64,000 bases of DNA, taken from assembly GCF_009857475.1 (NCBI RefSeq), contig NZ_WWCJ01000024.1:1-64000 (forward strand). Reading direction: 5' to 3'. The position numbers and the translations under genes are program-made. Source of the stretch: Pseudoduganella guangdongensis. Its GTDB lineage: Bacteria > Pseudomonadota > Gammaproteobacteria > Burkholderiales > Burkholderiaceae_D. Positions 44,401 through 51,629 of the stretch are shown one piece after another. The notes under the pieces are model-generated. The model saw nothing but the letters and a program-made list of their open reading frames with translations, was not told the DNA's origin and ran no database searches. Each line of letters begins with the position of its first letter. The first letter of the stretch is position 1.

Positions 44401-44840
44401 CCTGGGCTTACTGGGCGCCGCCGTCGGGCCGCACCTATCCGAATATGCAGAACACCTTCCGCGGCCACCTGGTGGTGCTGGTCGATGAGCTGACCTATTC
44501 GGATGGCGAAACCTTCGCGGCCGGCGTCAAGTCGCTGGGGCTGGCGCCGCTGGTCGGCAAGCGCACGGCCGGCGCCGGCGTCTGGCTGAGCGACCGCAAC
44601 CGCCTGAGCGACAACGGCATGGTGCGCGTGGCGGAGAACGGCCAGTTCAGCGAGGCCGACGGTCAGTGGCTGATCGAGGGCGTGGGCGTGTCGCCGGACG
44701 TGGAGGTGGACAACCTGCCGCACGCCAGCTACAAGGGGCAGGACCGCCAGCTGGACGTGGCGATCGAAATGCTGCAGAAGAAGCTGAGAGAGCAGCCGGT
44801 CAGGCCGCTGCAGCCGCAAGCCATTCCGGCCTTGAAATAA
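41484..44840 (+). CDS. Tricorn-like S41 serine protease, exported
   Basis: A 1118-residue tricorn-protease homologue with signal peptide MNKSILLSLGLLAATAGAHA, so periplasmic or secreted, unlike the archaeal cytoplasmic enzyme. Residues about 25-650 are beta-propeller repeats (AISPDGQWLAFVAS, YPSPDGKWLAHNDKKG, SPDSRYLAFVRSD, FSPDGRWLYFLSARN). A Lys/Glu/Ala low-complexity insert (about 554-595, EEKAAEKAVEKAVEKVADAK) interrupts the propellers. The core domain (about 700-790) contains H783 in EVGALHSQVQPGD; a PDZ domain (about 800-890) includes REGDTITAVNGKPV; the S41 domain has S1006 in LTYSDGETFAAG and RRNQGGNIDSWIIEKLL. It probably degrades peptides in the envelope. Monocistronic. Confidence 0.92.
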   Translation: MNKSILLSLGLLAATAGAHAADPYVRFPAVRGDTVVFTAEGDLWKAGVAGGPAQRLTTHAGSETQAAISPDGQWLAFVASYEGAPEAYVMPLAGGLPKRLTFANENVRVLGWTAKGEVLVALPTQTGPRNRWEVAALQPDTLARRSFPVADANDAVLDDAGKTLYFTRLGLLMTGDNVRRYRGGATAQLWRYDVDGGGEARPVFQGDTANFKRPMWWKGRLYFVSDRDGADNIWSANADGGDLRAHTQHKDWDVRNAALGDGRIVYQLGADAQLLDLDSGATRALKVSLLSDFDQQRTRQVRSPLEALTNTALSAREERVVLTARGRVSIAGTGSLRRVEIAIPEGARARDAVFSHDEKSVYAIVDTSGENEIWKFAADGSGKAERLTTDGNNHRWAIYPSPDGKWLAHNDKKGRMWLLDLATRVNTLVDDAGKAAGIDQHDPAVWSPDSRYLAFVRSDTDAQRDQVGLYAVEGKQLAFVTGDRYPSESPVFSPDGRWLYFLSARNFTLANGSPWGDRNMGPVFDKRVGVFALALQPGNRFPFKPDDELSKAGAKPAETPEEKAAEKAVEKAVEKVADAKADKAAGGVPAKPGAPAKPALPAIVFAGLAERVYEVPLAPGNYRDLAVDDKRLYFLEREGSDGRSTLKTLAIARNNPQPEVFAANVRSFELSGDRKRVFYRSFSASGPGDMLIVDAGAKQPADISKAKVRVEDWTFVSNPRLEWKQMFNDAWRMHRDFLYDAKMRGVDWNLVRSKYTPLVERVTERAELNDILGMMVAEVGALHSQVQPGDIRRPAPEGSPAGLGAVLARTAKGYRVEHVYRTEPELPNARGPLAQPDVDVREGDTITAVNGKPVLEARDISDLLLNQADKQVLLNVVTAKGAQRSVIVTPVAQARHATLRYGDWEQSLARKVDEASKGRIGYLHLRAMGPNDIATFAREFYANVNRDGLIIDVRRNQGGNIDSWIIEKLLRKAWAYWAPPSGRTYPNMQNTFRGHLVVLVDELTYSDGETFAAGVKSLGLAPLVGKRTAGAGVWLSDRNRLSDNGMVRVAENGQFSEADGQWLIEGVGVSPDVEVDNLPHASYKGQDRQLDVAIEMLQKKLREQPVRPLQPQAIPALK

Positions 44841-44843
44841 GCG

Positions 44844-45560
44844 CTAGAAGTCCTGTAGTTGTTTGAGCGCCGCCGCCCGGCGGCGCGATACTTCCACCGC
44901 CATGTCGTCCAGGCGCAGGGTCAGCCCGCCGCCGTCCGCGTTGTCGATGCCGCGCACGGCCGCCAGGTTGACGATGTGGCGGCGGCTGGCGCGGAAAAAC
45001 TGCTGCGGATCGAGGCGCTGCTCCAGTTGCAGCAGCGAGCGCGCCAGCAGCGGCCTGGCGTCGTCGAAATAGAGGCGGGTGTAGTTGCCCTCCGACTCGA
45101 ACAGGCGGATATCCTCCAGCTTGACGAACCAGCAGCGTTCACCATCGCGGATAAACAGCTTGCGCGGCGCGCTACTGGGCGCGGGCGCCATGCCCAGGCG
45201 CGCGGCGGCCCGCTCCAGGGCGGAGGCCAGGCGCTGCGGCTCGATCGGTTTCATCAGGTAGTCCAGGGCGCTGGCTTCGAAGGCTTGCAGGGCGTACTGG
45301 TCGAAGGCGGTGGTGAAGATCACTTCCGGCGCATCGTCCAGCGCGGCCAGCAGGTCGAAGCCGCTGCCGCCCGGCATTTGCACGTCCAGCAGCAGCAAGT
45401 CCGGCTGCAGCGCCGCCACCTGCAGCGCCGCCTCGGCCGCATTGGCCGCTTCCCCCACGATCTGCACCCCCGGATGGCTGGCCAGCATGCGCCGCAACTC
45501 GGCGCGCGCCAGGCGTTCGTCGTCGACAAGCAGGACGCGCATGATGCGGGTGTGTTCCAT
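44844..45560 (-). CDS. LytTR-family response regulator (intact receiver)
   Basis: Start ATG at 45560 (an ATG at 45542 would give MRVLLVDDE, equally plausible; neither has a good ribosome site). The receiver is complete: VDDERLARAELRR, acceptor Asp in LLLLDVQMPGGSGFDLL (D59), TTAFDQYALQAFEASALDYL and MKPI. The LytTR domain has CWFVKLEDIRLFESEGNYTR and FFRASRRHIVNLAAVRGI. It is last in a four-gene cassette with two kinases and a sister regulator 10 bp upstream. It should be the phosphorylated output of the cassette. Confidence 0.9.
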   Translation of the reverse strand: MEHTRIMRVLLVDDERLARAELRRMLASHPGVQIVGEAANAAEAALQVAALQPDLLLLDVQMPGGSGFDLLAALDDAPEVIFTTAFDQYALQAFEASALDYLMKPIEPQRLASALERAAARLGMAPAPSSAPRKLFIRDGERCWFVKLEDIRLFESEGNYTRLYFDDARPLLARSLLQLEQRLDPQQFFRASRRHIVNLAAVRGIDNADGGGLTLRLDDMAVEVSRRRAAALKQLQDF

Positions 45561-45570
45561 GGTGAGAAAT

Positions 45571-46239
45571 TTATCGGATGATTTGGTCGATGTGAGCATA
45601 CATCCTTACCGGAATGCCTGCCACGTCCAGCTGCAAGGCGCCGTCGCCGGACTGGCTGATGCGGCGCACGTCGGCCAGGTTGACGATATGGCGCGGGCTG
45701 GCGCGCATGAAGCGCAGTGGATCCAGCCTGGCTTCGATCTCGCGCAAGGGGCGCTGGATGAGCGGCGCCGCGCCTGGCAGGTAGGCGCGCGTGTGGCGGC
45801 CCTCGGCTTCGAACAGGCGTACGTCATCCTGCCGTACCAGCCAGCAGCGCTCGCCGTCGCGCAGCAAGAGCTTGCGCTGCTGGCGGCCGCCACCCATGCC
45901 GCGCCTGACGGCGACCCGCTGCAGCGCGGCGGCCAGGCGTTCGGTATCGATGGGCTTGAGCAGCGTGTCGGGCAGGCCGGGCCCGTGGCCGGTAGTGAAT
46001 ACCAGTTCCGGCGCGTCCTCGGTGGCGTCTGGCAGCGCCTCGTGCAAGTCGTAGCCGCTGCCGTCCGGCAGTTGTACATTCACCAGGGCCAGGTCCGGCG
46101 TGAGCAGCGCCGCCTGGGACAGGGCGCCGGCGATGCTGTCCGCTTCACCCACGATTTCCACGTCGGGGTGGACTGCCAGCAGGCGGCGCAGCTCCTGGCG
46201 CGCCAGCCGCTCGTCGTCAACGAGCAGCACGCGCATCAT
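45571..46239 (-). CDS. LytTR-family regulator with degenerate receiver (Asp to Asn)
   Basis: A 222-residue paralogue of the next gene. It begins MMRVLLVDDERLARQELRRL, so the acidic pocket is present, but the acceptor position is N54 in LALVNVQLPDGSGYDL. The stretch after FTT is also shortened and rewritten (FTTGHGPGLPDTLLKPI, against the sister's longer FTTAFDQYALQAFEASALDY version). It cannot be phosphorylated conventionally. The LytTR domain looks intact (CWLVRQDDVRLFEAEGRHTR, RFMRASPRHIVNLADVRRI). It overlaps the kinase upstream by 4 bp. It may act as a phosphorylation-independent competitor, co-factor or dimer partner of the intact regulator. Confidence 0.88.
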   Translation of the reverse strand: MMRVLLVDDERLARQELRRLLAVHPDVEIVGEADSIAGALSQAALLTPDLALVNVQLPDGSGYDLHEALPDATEDAPELVFTTGHGPGLPDTLLKPIDTERLAAALQRVAVRRGMGGGRQQRKLLLRDGERCWLVRQDDVRLFEAEGRHTRAYLPGAAPLIQRPLREIEARLDPLRFMRASPRHIVNLADVRRISQSGDGALQLDVAGIPVRMYAHIDQIIR

Positions 46240-47270
46240 GCCGCCAGCGGGAAGTCGAGCGTGGCGCGCACCCAGCCGTCGCGCTCCACCAGTTCCAGGC
46301 TGGCGTCGCCGCCTTTGGCGTGCAGCAGCCGCTTGCGGGCATTGCCCAAGCCGATGCGCGTGGAGTTGCCCAGCATGGCCAGGGCGCCGCGGTTGGCCAC
46401 CTCGATGGCGGCGCGGCCGCCGGCGTGGCGGGCGCTGATGCGGATCTCGCTCCCGCTGCTGCTTCGCTCCACGCCGTACTTGACGGCGTTTTCCACCAGC
46501 GTTTGCAAGGACATGGGCGGAATCGCCACCGTTTCCATGCCGGGCGCGATATCCAGCGCCACGCTCAGGCGTTCCTCGAAGCGAATCTTTTCGATCGCGA
46601 GGTACGCCTGCACGGCTTCCAGCTCGTCCTTCAGCGGCACGGTGTCGGCATAGCTGGAGGCCAGGGTGTAGCGCATCAAGGTTGCCAGCTGGTCCACCAT
46701 GCGCGCGGCCGACTCCTGGTTTTCGAAGATCAGCGCGCGCACGCTGTTCAGGCTATTGAAGAAGAAGTGCGGGTTGACCTGGGCCTGCAGGGCCTTCAGT
46801 TCGGCATCCTTGGCCAGCACGTCAAGACGCAGCGCTTCCGATTCGAAGCGGTTGGCACGGCGCAAGGCGGTGGCGGCCATATAGGAGATCTGCCAGGCCA
46901 TCATGACCCCGGTCCAGAACAAGAGCAGCATTGGCAGCCAGCTGCCGCTGTCGTCCTCTTTAAGCAGCACGCGCGCTATCAGGGCGACACATGCCGTTTG
47001 CAGCGGGCCGAGCACGAGCAGGGCGACCGCCACCTGGCGCCAATCCACGGCGCGCGTGTTCCAGCGGCGCCCTTTCAGGAAGCGGCGCCATAGGTCCGTC
47101 AACAGCAGGCCGGCGACGCCGTCCAGGATGCAGGTGGCGACCGCGCCGGGCCGCGTGAGGAAGGGACCGTTGGCCAGCATGACAAAGCCGATAATGCCGC
47201 TCCAGCCGAGGAGTTGCAGGGGCCAATACCAGTTGATGCGCGCCAGCAGGGGGGCTTTACTTGTTTGCAT
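46236..47270 (-). CDS. LytS-type sensor histidine kinase 1 of a duplicated cassette
   Basis: A 344-residue kinase: four membrane helices (about 12-140, WYWPLQLLGWSGIIGFVML to LLLFWTGVMMAWQISYMAA) with almost no extracellular sensor, then a helical linker (RLDVLAKDAELKALQAQV) and His_kinase domain with acceptor His in NPHFFFNSLNSVRALIF. The ATPase has LVENAVKYGVE and the G box IGLGNARKRL. It overlaps the degenerate regulator gene by 4 bp and follows kinase 2 by 20 bp. Signal unknown; probably membrane or cell-wall state. Confidence 0.92.
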   Translation of the reverse strand: MQTSKAPLLARINWYWPLQLLGWSGIIGFVMLANGPFLTRPGAVATCILDGVAGLLLTDLWRRFLKGRRWNTRAVDWRQVAVALLVLGPLQTACVALIARVLLKEDDSGSWLPMLLLFWTGVMMAWQISYMAATALRRANRFESEALRLDVLAKDAELKALQAQVNPHFFFNSLNSVRALIFENQESAARMVDQLATLMRYTLASSYADTVPLKDELEAVQAYLAIEKIRFEERLSVALDIAPGMETVAIPPMSLQTLVENAVKYGVERSSSGSEIRISARHAGGRAAIEVANRGALAMLGNSTRIGLGNARKRLLHAKGGDASLELVERDGWVRATLDFPLAA

Positions 47271-47290
47271 GATCGTTCGATGGGTTGTGT

Positions 47291-48346
47291 TCAGGCTGCG
47301 AGCGGGAAGCGCAAGGTGGCGCGCACCCAGCCTTCATGCTCGCTCAGGTCCAGGCTGGCCTGGCCGCCTTTGGCCAGCTCCAGGCGTTTGCGCGCGTTGG
47401 ACAGCCCGACGCGGGTGGCGCCGGGGTTGGCGCGCAGCACGCCCTGGTTGGCGACCTCGATCACCGCGCCGGCTCCGTCCTGGCGGGCGATGATGCGGAT
47501 CTCGCTGCCGGCCGACCGCGGCTCGACGCCGTACTTGACCGCGTTTTCGACCAGCGTTTGCAACGACATGGGTGGGATGGTGACGCCTTCCATGCCGGCT
47601 TCGATCTCGAAGCGCGCGCGCAGGCGTTCTTCGAAACGGATCTGCTCGATCGCCAGGTAGGCGCGCACCGCGCCCAGTTCCTGTGCCAAAGGCACACAGT
47701 CTGTGAAGGTGGACATCAGGGTGTAGCGCATCAGTGTTGCCAGCTGGTCGATCATGTTGGCGGCGTTGTCGCGGTCCTCGTACATCAGGGCGCGCACGCT
47801 GTTCAGGCTATTGAAGAAGAAATGCGGGTTGACCTGCGATTGCAGGGCGCGCAGTTCGGCATCCTTGGCCAGCACTTCCAGGCGCAGGGTTTCGGCTTCC
47901 AGCAGCAGCGCCTCGGCTTCCAGGCGCTGGTTGCGGCGCAGCGACAGGGCCGCCATGTAGGCGACGTTCCAGGCCAGCATGATGCCGCTCCAGAACAGCA
48001 GCAGCATCATGATCCAGCCCGGCGGCGCGCTGTTCCAGCCTCCGCCGGAAATAAGCTGGTCCATTGCCAGGTTGCTCGCCGCCTGGACGGTACCCAGCAC
48101 CACGGTGGCGACCAGCGCGGCCGGCCAGGCCAGCGCTTGGCCGCGCGCCTGGCGCCGGCGGCACAGGCGGTGCCACGCCTCCGACAATAGCAGGCCGGTG
48201 GCGCCGCACCAGGCGGCCAACGGGAAATAAATGGTGCTCAGGGGACTGAACTGGTTGATGAAGAGGGCCGTGAACAGGGCGATGGCGCTCCAGCCAAGCA
48301 CCTGCAACAGCCAATAATAGTGAGCGCGTTTCATGGGTGGGAGCAT
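47291..48346 (-). CDS. LytS-type sensor histidine kinase 2 of a duplicated cassette
   Basis: A 351-residue paralogue of kinase 1 with the same plan: four membrane helices (about 8-150), linker ETLRLEVLAKDAELRALQSQ, His box NPHFFFNSLNSVRALMY, N box LVENAVKYGVE, G box VGLSNARKRL. The start at 48346 has GGGGGA in position; an ATG 12 bp downstream is possible. The two kinases are strongly alike through linker and catalytic domain, and diverge in the membrane part, so they may sense different signals. First gene of the four-gene operon. Confidence 0.92.
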   Translation of the reverse strand: MLPPMKRAHYYWLLQVLGWSAIALFTALFINQFSPLSTIYFPLAAWCGATGLLLSEAWHRLCRRRQARGQALAWPAALVATVVLGTVQAASNLAMDQLISGGGWNSAPPGWIMMLLLFWSGIMLAWNVAYMAALSLRRNQRLEAEALLLEAETLRLEVLAKDAELRALQSQVNPHFFFNSLNSVRALMYEDRDNAANMIDQLATLMRYTLMSTFTDCVPLAQELGAVRAYLAIEQIRFEERLRARFEIEAGMEGVTIPPMSLQTLVENAVKYGVEPRSAGSEIRIIARQDGAGAVIEVANQGVLRANPGATRVGLSNARKRLELAKGGQASLDLSEHEGWVRATLRFPLAA

Positions 48347-48410
48347 AACGCATCCCCCGCGCAGGCATGGCAGCGGCGTGACGAACGGTAGAAACGCGTG
48401 ATGGGTGGTG

Positions 48411-48878
48411 TCAGCAGTAGCGCCGCAGGCGCCGCCGCATCATCAGCGGGTAGACGAACCACATGCCGATCAGCAGGATGAATGCCGCCAGGCCGCCGAC
48501 CGCGCTGGCCCGGCTCGATTCCGTCACCATGTACAGCACCAGGGCAATGTCGAGCGATAGCCCGGCCGCCAGTGGCGCCAGGGCATAGCAGATGGCGCGC
48601 GAGCTGACCTTGATGGCATGCTGCGACACGCAGCCCGGTTCTGCCAGGCGGTGATAGGCGGCTGGCAACATGACCAGGGCAATCGCCACCACCACCAGCG
48701 CCAGGGCGGCAACATGGCAATCCTGGGCGTACAGCGGCAGGCGTTCGAAGCGGTCGTTGAAAACGGCGATGGTCTGGAAGCCGAACAGGGCCTGGATACC
48801 GGGCAGCATCATCCGCGCTTCCTCGATGATGCGCCCCATCTGCTCTTTCAGCGATTCTTGTTCGCTTGGATTGTCCAT
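48411..48878 (-). CDS. DUF6328-like four-helix membrane protein
   Basis: A 155-residue protein of unknown function. A charged N-terminus (MDNPSEQESLKEQMGRIIEE) precedes ARMMLPGIQALFGFQTIAVF, the conserved motif I associate with DUF6328, and NDRFERLPLYAQ. Four membrane helices follow (about 30-45, 56-75, 95-115, 125-145), and the tail is basic (MMRRRLRRYC). It lies between the LytS cassette and prpR on the same strand, but with gaps of 64 and 40 bp, so a functional link is unclear. The family assignment is from memory. Confidence 0.7.
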   Translation of the reverse strand: MDNPSEQESLKEQMGRIIEEARMMLPGIQALFGFQTIAVFNDRFERLPLYAQDCHVAALALVVVAIALVMLPAAYHRLAEPGCVSQHAIKVSSRAICYALAPLAAGLSLDIALVLYMVTESSRASAVGGLAAFILLIGMWFVYPLMMRRRLRRYC

Positions 48879-48918
48879 GGCGGCATTCTAGCTGGCCGCC
48901 GGGAAGGGGGGCGCGCGA

Positions 48919-50583
48919 CTAGACGCTGCCTTCTTCGCGCAGGCGGCGCCACAGCGTGGTGCGGCTGATGCCGAGGTAATCGGCAGCGGCGTCACGCCGT
49001 CCGCCGAAGCGCGCCAGCACAGCGCTCACGCTTTCGCGCGGCGCCGGGCCTTGCCGTGCGGCCGGTGCGTCGGCCGTGGCGGCTACGGCCGCGAGGTGGC
49101 GCGCTGGTGCCGGTGCTGGCAGGGCGGCCGTCAGCTCGGGGGCCACGCCGGCGACAAAGTTCGGCGTCAGCGCCTGCAGCGGTTCGGCGGCCAGGAACAG
49201 GGCCAGGCGCTCGGTCAGGTTGCGCAGTTCGCGCACATTGCCGGGCCAGTCGTAGCGCAGCAGGAGCGGGGCGCAGGCCGCCAGTTCGGCGGCCAGGTTG
49301 GGATGGGCGCGCACGCCCAGGCTGGCCAGGGCGGTGCGCAGCGACCATTCAGCCAGCGGCAGGATATCGCTCGGGCGCTCGCGCAGTGGCGGCAGCGCCA
49401 GGCGCAGGACGGCCAGGCGGTAGAACAGGTCGGCACGGAAGCGGCCTTCGCGCACGCGCGCTTCCAGGTCGCAGTGGGTGGCGCTGATGATGCGCACATT
49501 GACCGGTATCGGGCGGGTGCCGCCGACCCGCACCACTTCGCGTTCCTCCAGCACGCGCAGCAGGCGCGTTTGCAGGGCCAGCGGCATTTCGCCGATTTCG
49601 TCGAGGAAGAGCGTCCCCCGGTTGGCCGCTTCGAACAGGCCGGCGTGGCCGCCGCGCCGCGCGCCGGTAAAGGCGCCTTCTTCGTGGCCGAACAGTTCGG
49701 ACTCGAGCAGCGATTCGGCGATCGCGCCGCAGTTGACCGCCACGAAAGGCCGGTTGGCGCCGCCCAGCGTGCGCGGCGACTCGCGGTGGATGGCTTGCGC
49801 CACCAGTTCCTTGCCGCAGCCGGTCTCGCCCTGGATCAGTACCGTGGCGGGCGATTTCGCGTACAGCACGACGGCCTGCCGCACGCGTTCCATGGCATCG
49901 GATTCGCCGCGCAGGTCGGCCAGGCCGTGCTTGGCGCGCAGGGTGTCGGCCACCACCGGGCGCCGGTTGCGGCCCGTTTCCAGCTGCGCCAGGCGCGCCA
50001 TTTCCAGCGCGTCGTCAAAGGCCTGGCGGATGGAGGCGGCGGAGTAGACGAAGACGCCGGTCAGTCCGGCTTCCTCGGCCAGGTCGGTGATCAGGCCCGC
50101 GCCGACAATGGCTTTGATGCCGGAGGCCTTGAGCTCATTGATCTGGGCGCGGGCATCTTCCTCCGTGGCGTAGGTGCGTTGCTCGATCGGCACGCCGAAA
50201 GTGGCGGCAAATTCGGCCAGCGCCGGCATGTCCTCCTGGTAGGTGATCACGCCGATGCGGTCGGATACCTTGCGCGCGCGCGCCAGCGCCTGCATGAAAT
50301 CAAAGCCGCTGGCCTTGGCGATCACCACCGGCACCGACAGGCGGCCCTTCAGGTAGGCGGCGTTGGAGCCGGCCGCAATCACGGCGTCGCAGCGCTCCGT
50401 GGCCAGCCGCTCGCGGATATGGCGCGCCGCCTCGTCGAAGCCCAGGTTGATCGGCTCAATGTCGGCCAGGGCGTCGTATTCGAGGGTGATGTCGCGGAAC
50501 AGCTCGGACAGGCGCGAGACGGAAACCGTCCAGATGACGGGCTTGTCGGCGGGGTCGAAGGGTAGGGGTGTCGAATGTCGCAT
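48919..50583 (-). CDS. prpR: Sigma-54-dependent activator of the propionate operon, PrpR
   Basis: A 554-residue enhancer-binding protein. The N-terminal PrpR_N sensory domain (about 1-190) binds 2-methylcitrate in the family. The AAA+ domain has Walker A GETGCGKE, the sigma-54 contact loop GAFTGA at EEGAFTGARRGGHAG, Walker B TLFLDEIGEM and the RVGGTRPIPVNVRIISATHC segment. A Fis-type helix-turn-helix closes it (VLARFGGRRDAAADYLGISR with TTLWRRLREEG). It is divergent from prpBC-acnD-prpF; the shared region holds palindromes and a sigma-54 promoter. Palindromes near its own start suggest autoregulation. An AGGTGA ribosome site precedes the ATG. Confidence 0.95.
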   Translation of the reverse strand: MRHSTPLPFDPADKPVIWTVSVSRLSELFRDITLEYDALADIEPINLGFDEAARHIRERLATERCDAVIAAGSNAAYLKGRLSVPVVIAKASGFDFMQALARARKVSDRIGVITYQEDMPALAEFAATFGVPIEQRTYATEEDARAQINELKASGIKAIVGAGLITDLAEEAGLTGVFVYSAASIRQAFDDALEMARLAQLETGRNRRPVVADTLRAKHGLADLRGESDAMERVRQAVVLYAKSPATVLIQGETGCGKELVAQAIHRESPRTLGGANRPFVAVNCGAIAESLLESELFGHEEGAFTGARRGGHAGLFEAANRGTLFLDEIGEMPLALQTRLLRVLEEREVVRVGGTRPIPVNVRIISATHCDLEARVREGRFRADLFYRLAVLRLALPPLRERPSDILPLAEWSLRTALASLGVRAHPNLAAELAACAPLLLRYDWPGNVRELRNLTERLALFLAAEPLQALTPNFVAGVAPELTAALPAPAPARHLAAVAATADAPAARQGPAPRESVSAVLARFGGRRDAAADYLGISRTTLWRRLREEGSV

Positions 50584-50620
50584 GTTTCACCTGAAACGTT
50601 TCAGTGTTTCAATGTGAAAC
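50584..50620. promoter_or_regulatory. Palindromic operator cluster between prpR and prpB, candidate PrpR sites
   Basis: Three overlapping or adjacent inverted repeats of GTTTCA/TGAAAC: GTTTCACCTGAAAC (50584-50597, 2-nt spacer), TGAAACGTTTCA (50592-50603, no spacer) and GTTTCAATGTGAAAC (50606-50620, ATG spacer). They lie about 60-100 bp upstream of the sigma-54 promoter, a typical enhancer position, and directly before the prpR start, allowing autoregulation. Confidence 0.8.
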
Positions 50621-50674
50621 ATTATACTCTGGTGCGCCTGTTGCAAGTGCTTGATTTTGCTGGCAACGCCGAGC

Positions 50675-50690
50675 TGGCATGGCGCTTGCA
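50675..50690 (+). promoter_or_regulatory. Sigma-54 (-24/-12) promoter of the prp operon
   Basis: TGGCAT (50675-50680), 5 bp, TTGCA (50686-50690). The GG of -24 and GC of -12 are 10 bp apart, matching the consensus TGGCAC-N5-TTGC at nearly all conserved bases. Transcription would begin near 50701, about 29 nt before prpB. Confidence 0.88.
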
Positions 50691-50729
50691 ATAAAGGCGG
50701 CAAACAAACCTGTTTCCTGAAAGGACACC

Positions 50730-51617
50730 ATGAGCCAACACTCCGCCGGCGCCGCCTTCCGCAAGGCCGTGCAAGAAGAATCCCCACTGCAGGTGGTGGG
50801 CGCGATCAATGCCAACCACGCCTTGCTGGCCAAGCGCGCCGGGTTCAAGGCGATCTACCTGTCGGGTGGCGGCGTGGCCGCCGGTTCGCTGGGCTTGCCC
50901 GACCTGGGCATCTCCAACCTGGACGACGTGCTGACCGACGTGCGCCGTATCACCGATGTGTGCGACCTGCCGCTGCTGGTGGACGTGGACACCGGCTTTG
51001 GCGCTTCCGCCTTTAATGTGGCGCGCACGGTGAAGTCGATGATCAAGTTCGGCGCAGCGGCCATGCATATCGAAGACCAGGTGGGGGCCAAGCGTTGCGG
51101 CCACCGTCCGGGCAAGGAGATCGTCACCAAAGGTGAAATGGTGGACCGTATCAAGGCTGCCGTCGACGCGCGCACTGACGAGAACTTCGTGATCATGGCG
51201 CGCACCGATGCGCTGGCCGTGGAGGGACTGGATGCGGCGATCGAGCGCGCCGTGGCGTGCGTGGAGGCGGGTGCCGACATGATCTTCCCGGAGGCGATGA
51301 TTTCGCTGGATATGTACAAGCAGTTCGCCGCTGCGGTGAAGGTGCCGGTGCTGGCGAATATCACCGAGTTTGGTTCGACTCCGCTGTTTACCGTGGAGGA
51401 GTTGAAGTCCGCCGATGTGGGCCTGGTGCTGTATCCGCTGTCCGCCTTCCGCGCCATGAACAAGGCCGCCGAGAATGTGTACACCGCGATCCGCCGCGAT
51501 GGCACCCAGCAGAATGTGGTCGACACCATGCAGACCCGCGCCGAACTGTACGAACGCATCAACTATCACGATTTTGAACAAAAGCTGGACGCGCTGTTTG
51601 CCGCCGCTAAGAAATAA
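50730..51617 (+). CDS. prpB: 2-methylisocitrate lyase
   Basis: A 295-residue member of the isocitrate lyase/PEP mutase family that splits 2-methylisocitrate into pyruvate and succinate, the last step of propionate breakdown. The catalytic loop is K121-R-C-G-H125 (active-site C123), with LSGGGVAAGSLGLPD, VDVDTGFG and AMHIEDQ before it. The AAAGGA ribosome site is well placed. First gene of the operon. Confidence 0.97.
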   Translation: MSQHSAGAAFRKAVQEESPLQVVGAINANHALLAKRAGFKAIYLSGGGVAAGSLGLPDLGISNLDDVLTDVRRITDVCDLPLLVDVDTGFGASAFNVARTVKSMIKFGAAAMHIEDQVGAKRCGHRPGKEIVTKGEMVDRIKAAVDARTDENFVIMARTDALAVEGLDAAIERAVACVEAGADMIFPEAMISLDMYKQFAAAVKVPVLANITEFGSTPLFTVEELKSADVGLVLYPLSAFRAMNKAAENVYTAIRRDGTQQNVVDTMQTRAELYERINYHDFEQKLDALFAAAKK

Positions 51618-51629
51618 GGAGACATAGAC

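Noticed and set aside
41466..44819. A 1117-codon open frame on the - strand opposite the tricorn-like gene
   Set aside because: Same reason: His/Arg/Gln/Ala-rich shadow translation without recognisable domains; the + strand has signal peptide, propellers, PDZ and S41 motifs.
50584..50620. Repeated GTTTCA/TGAAAC blocks as a CRISPR remnant
   Set aside because: The blocks are short palindromes without regular spacers and no cas genes are near; a PrpR operator explains them better.
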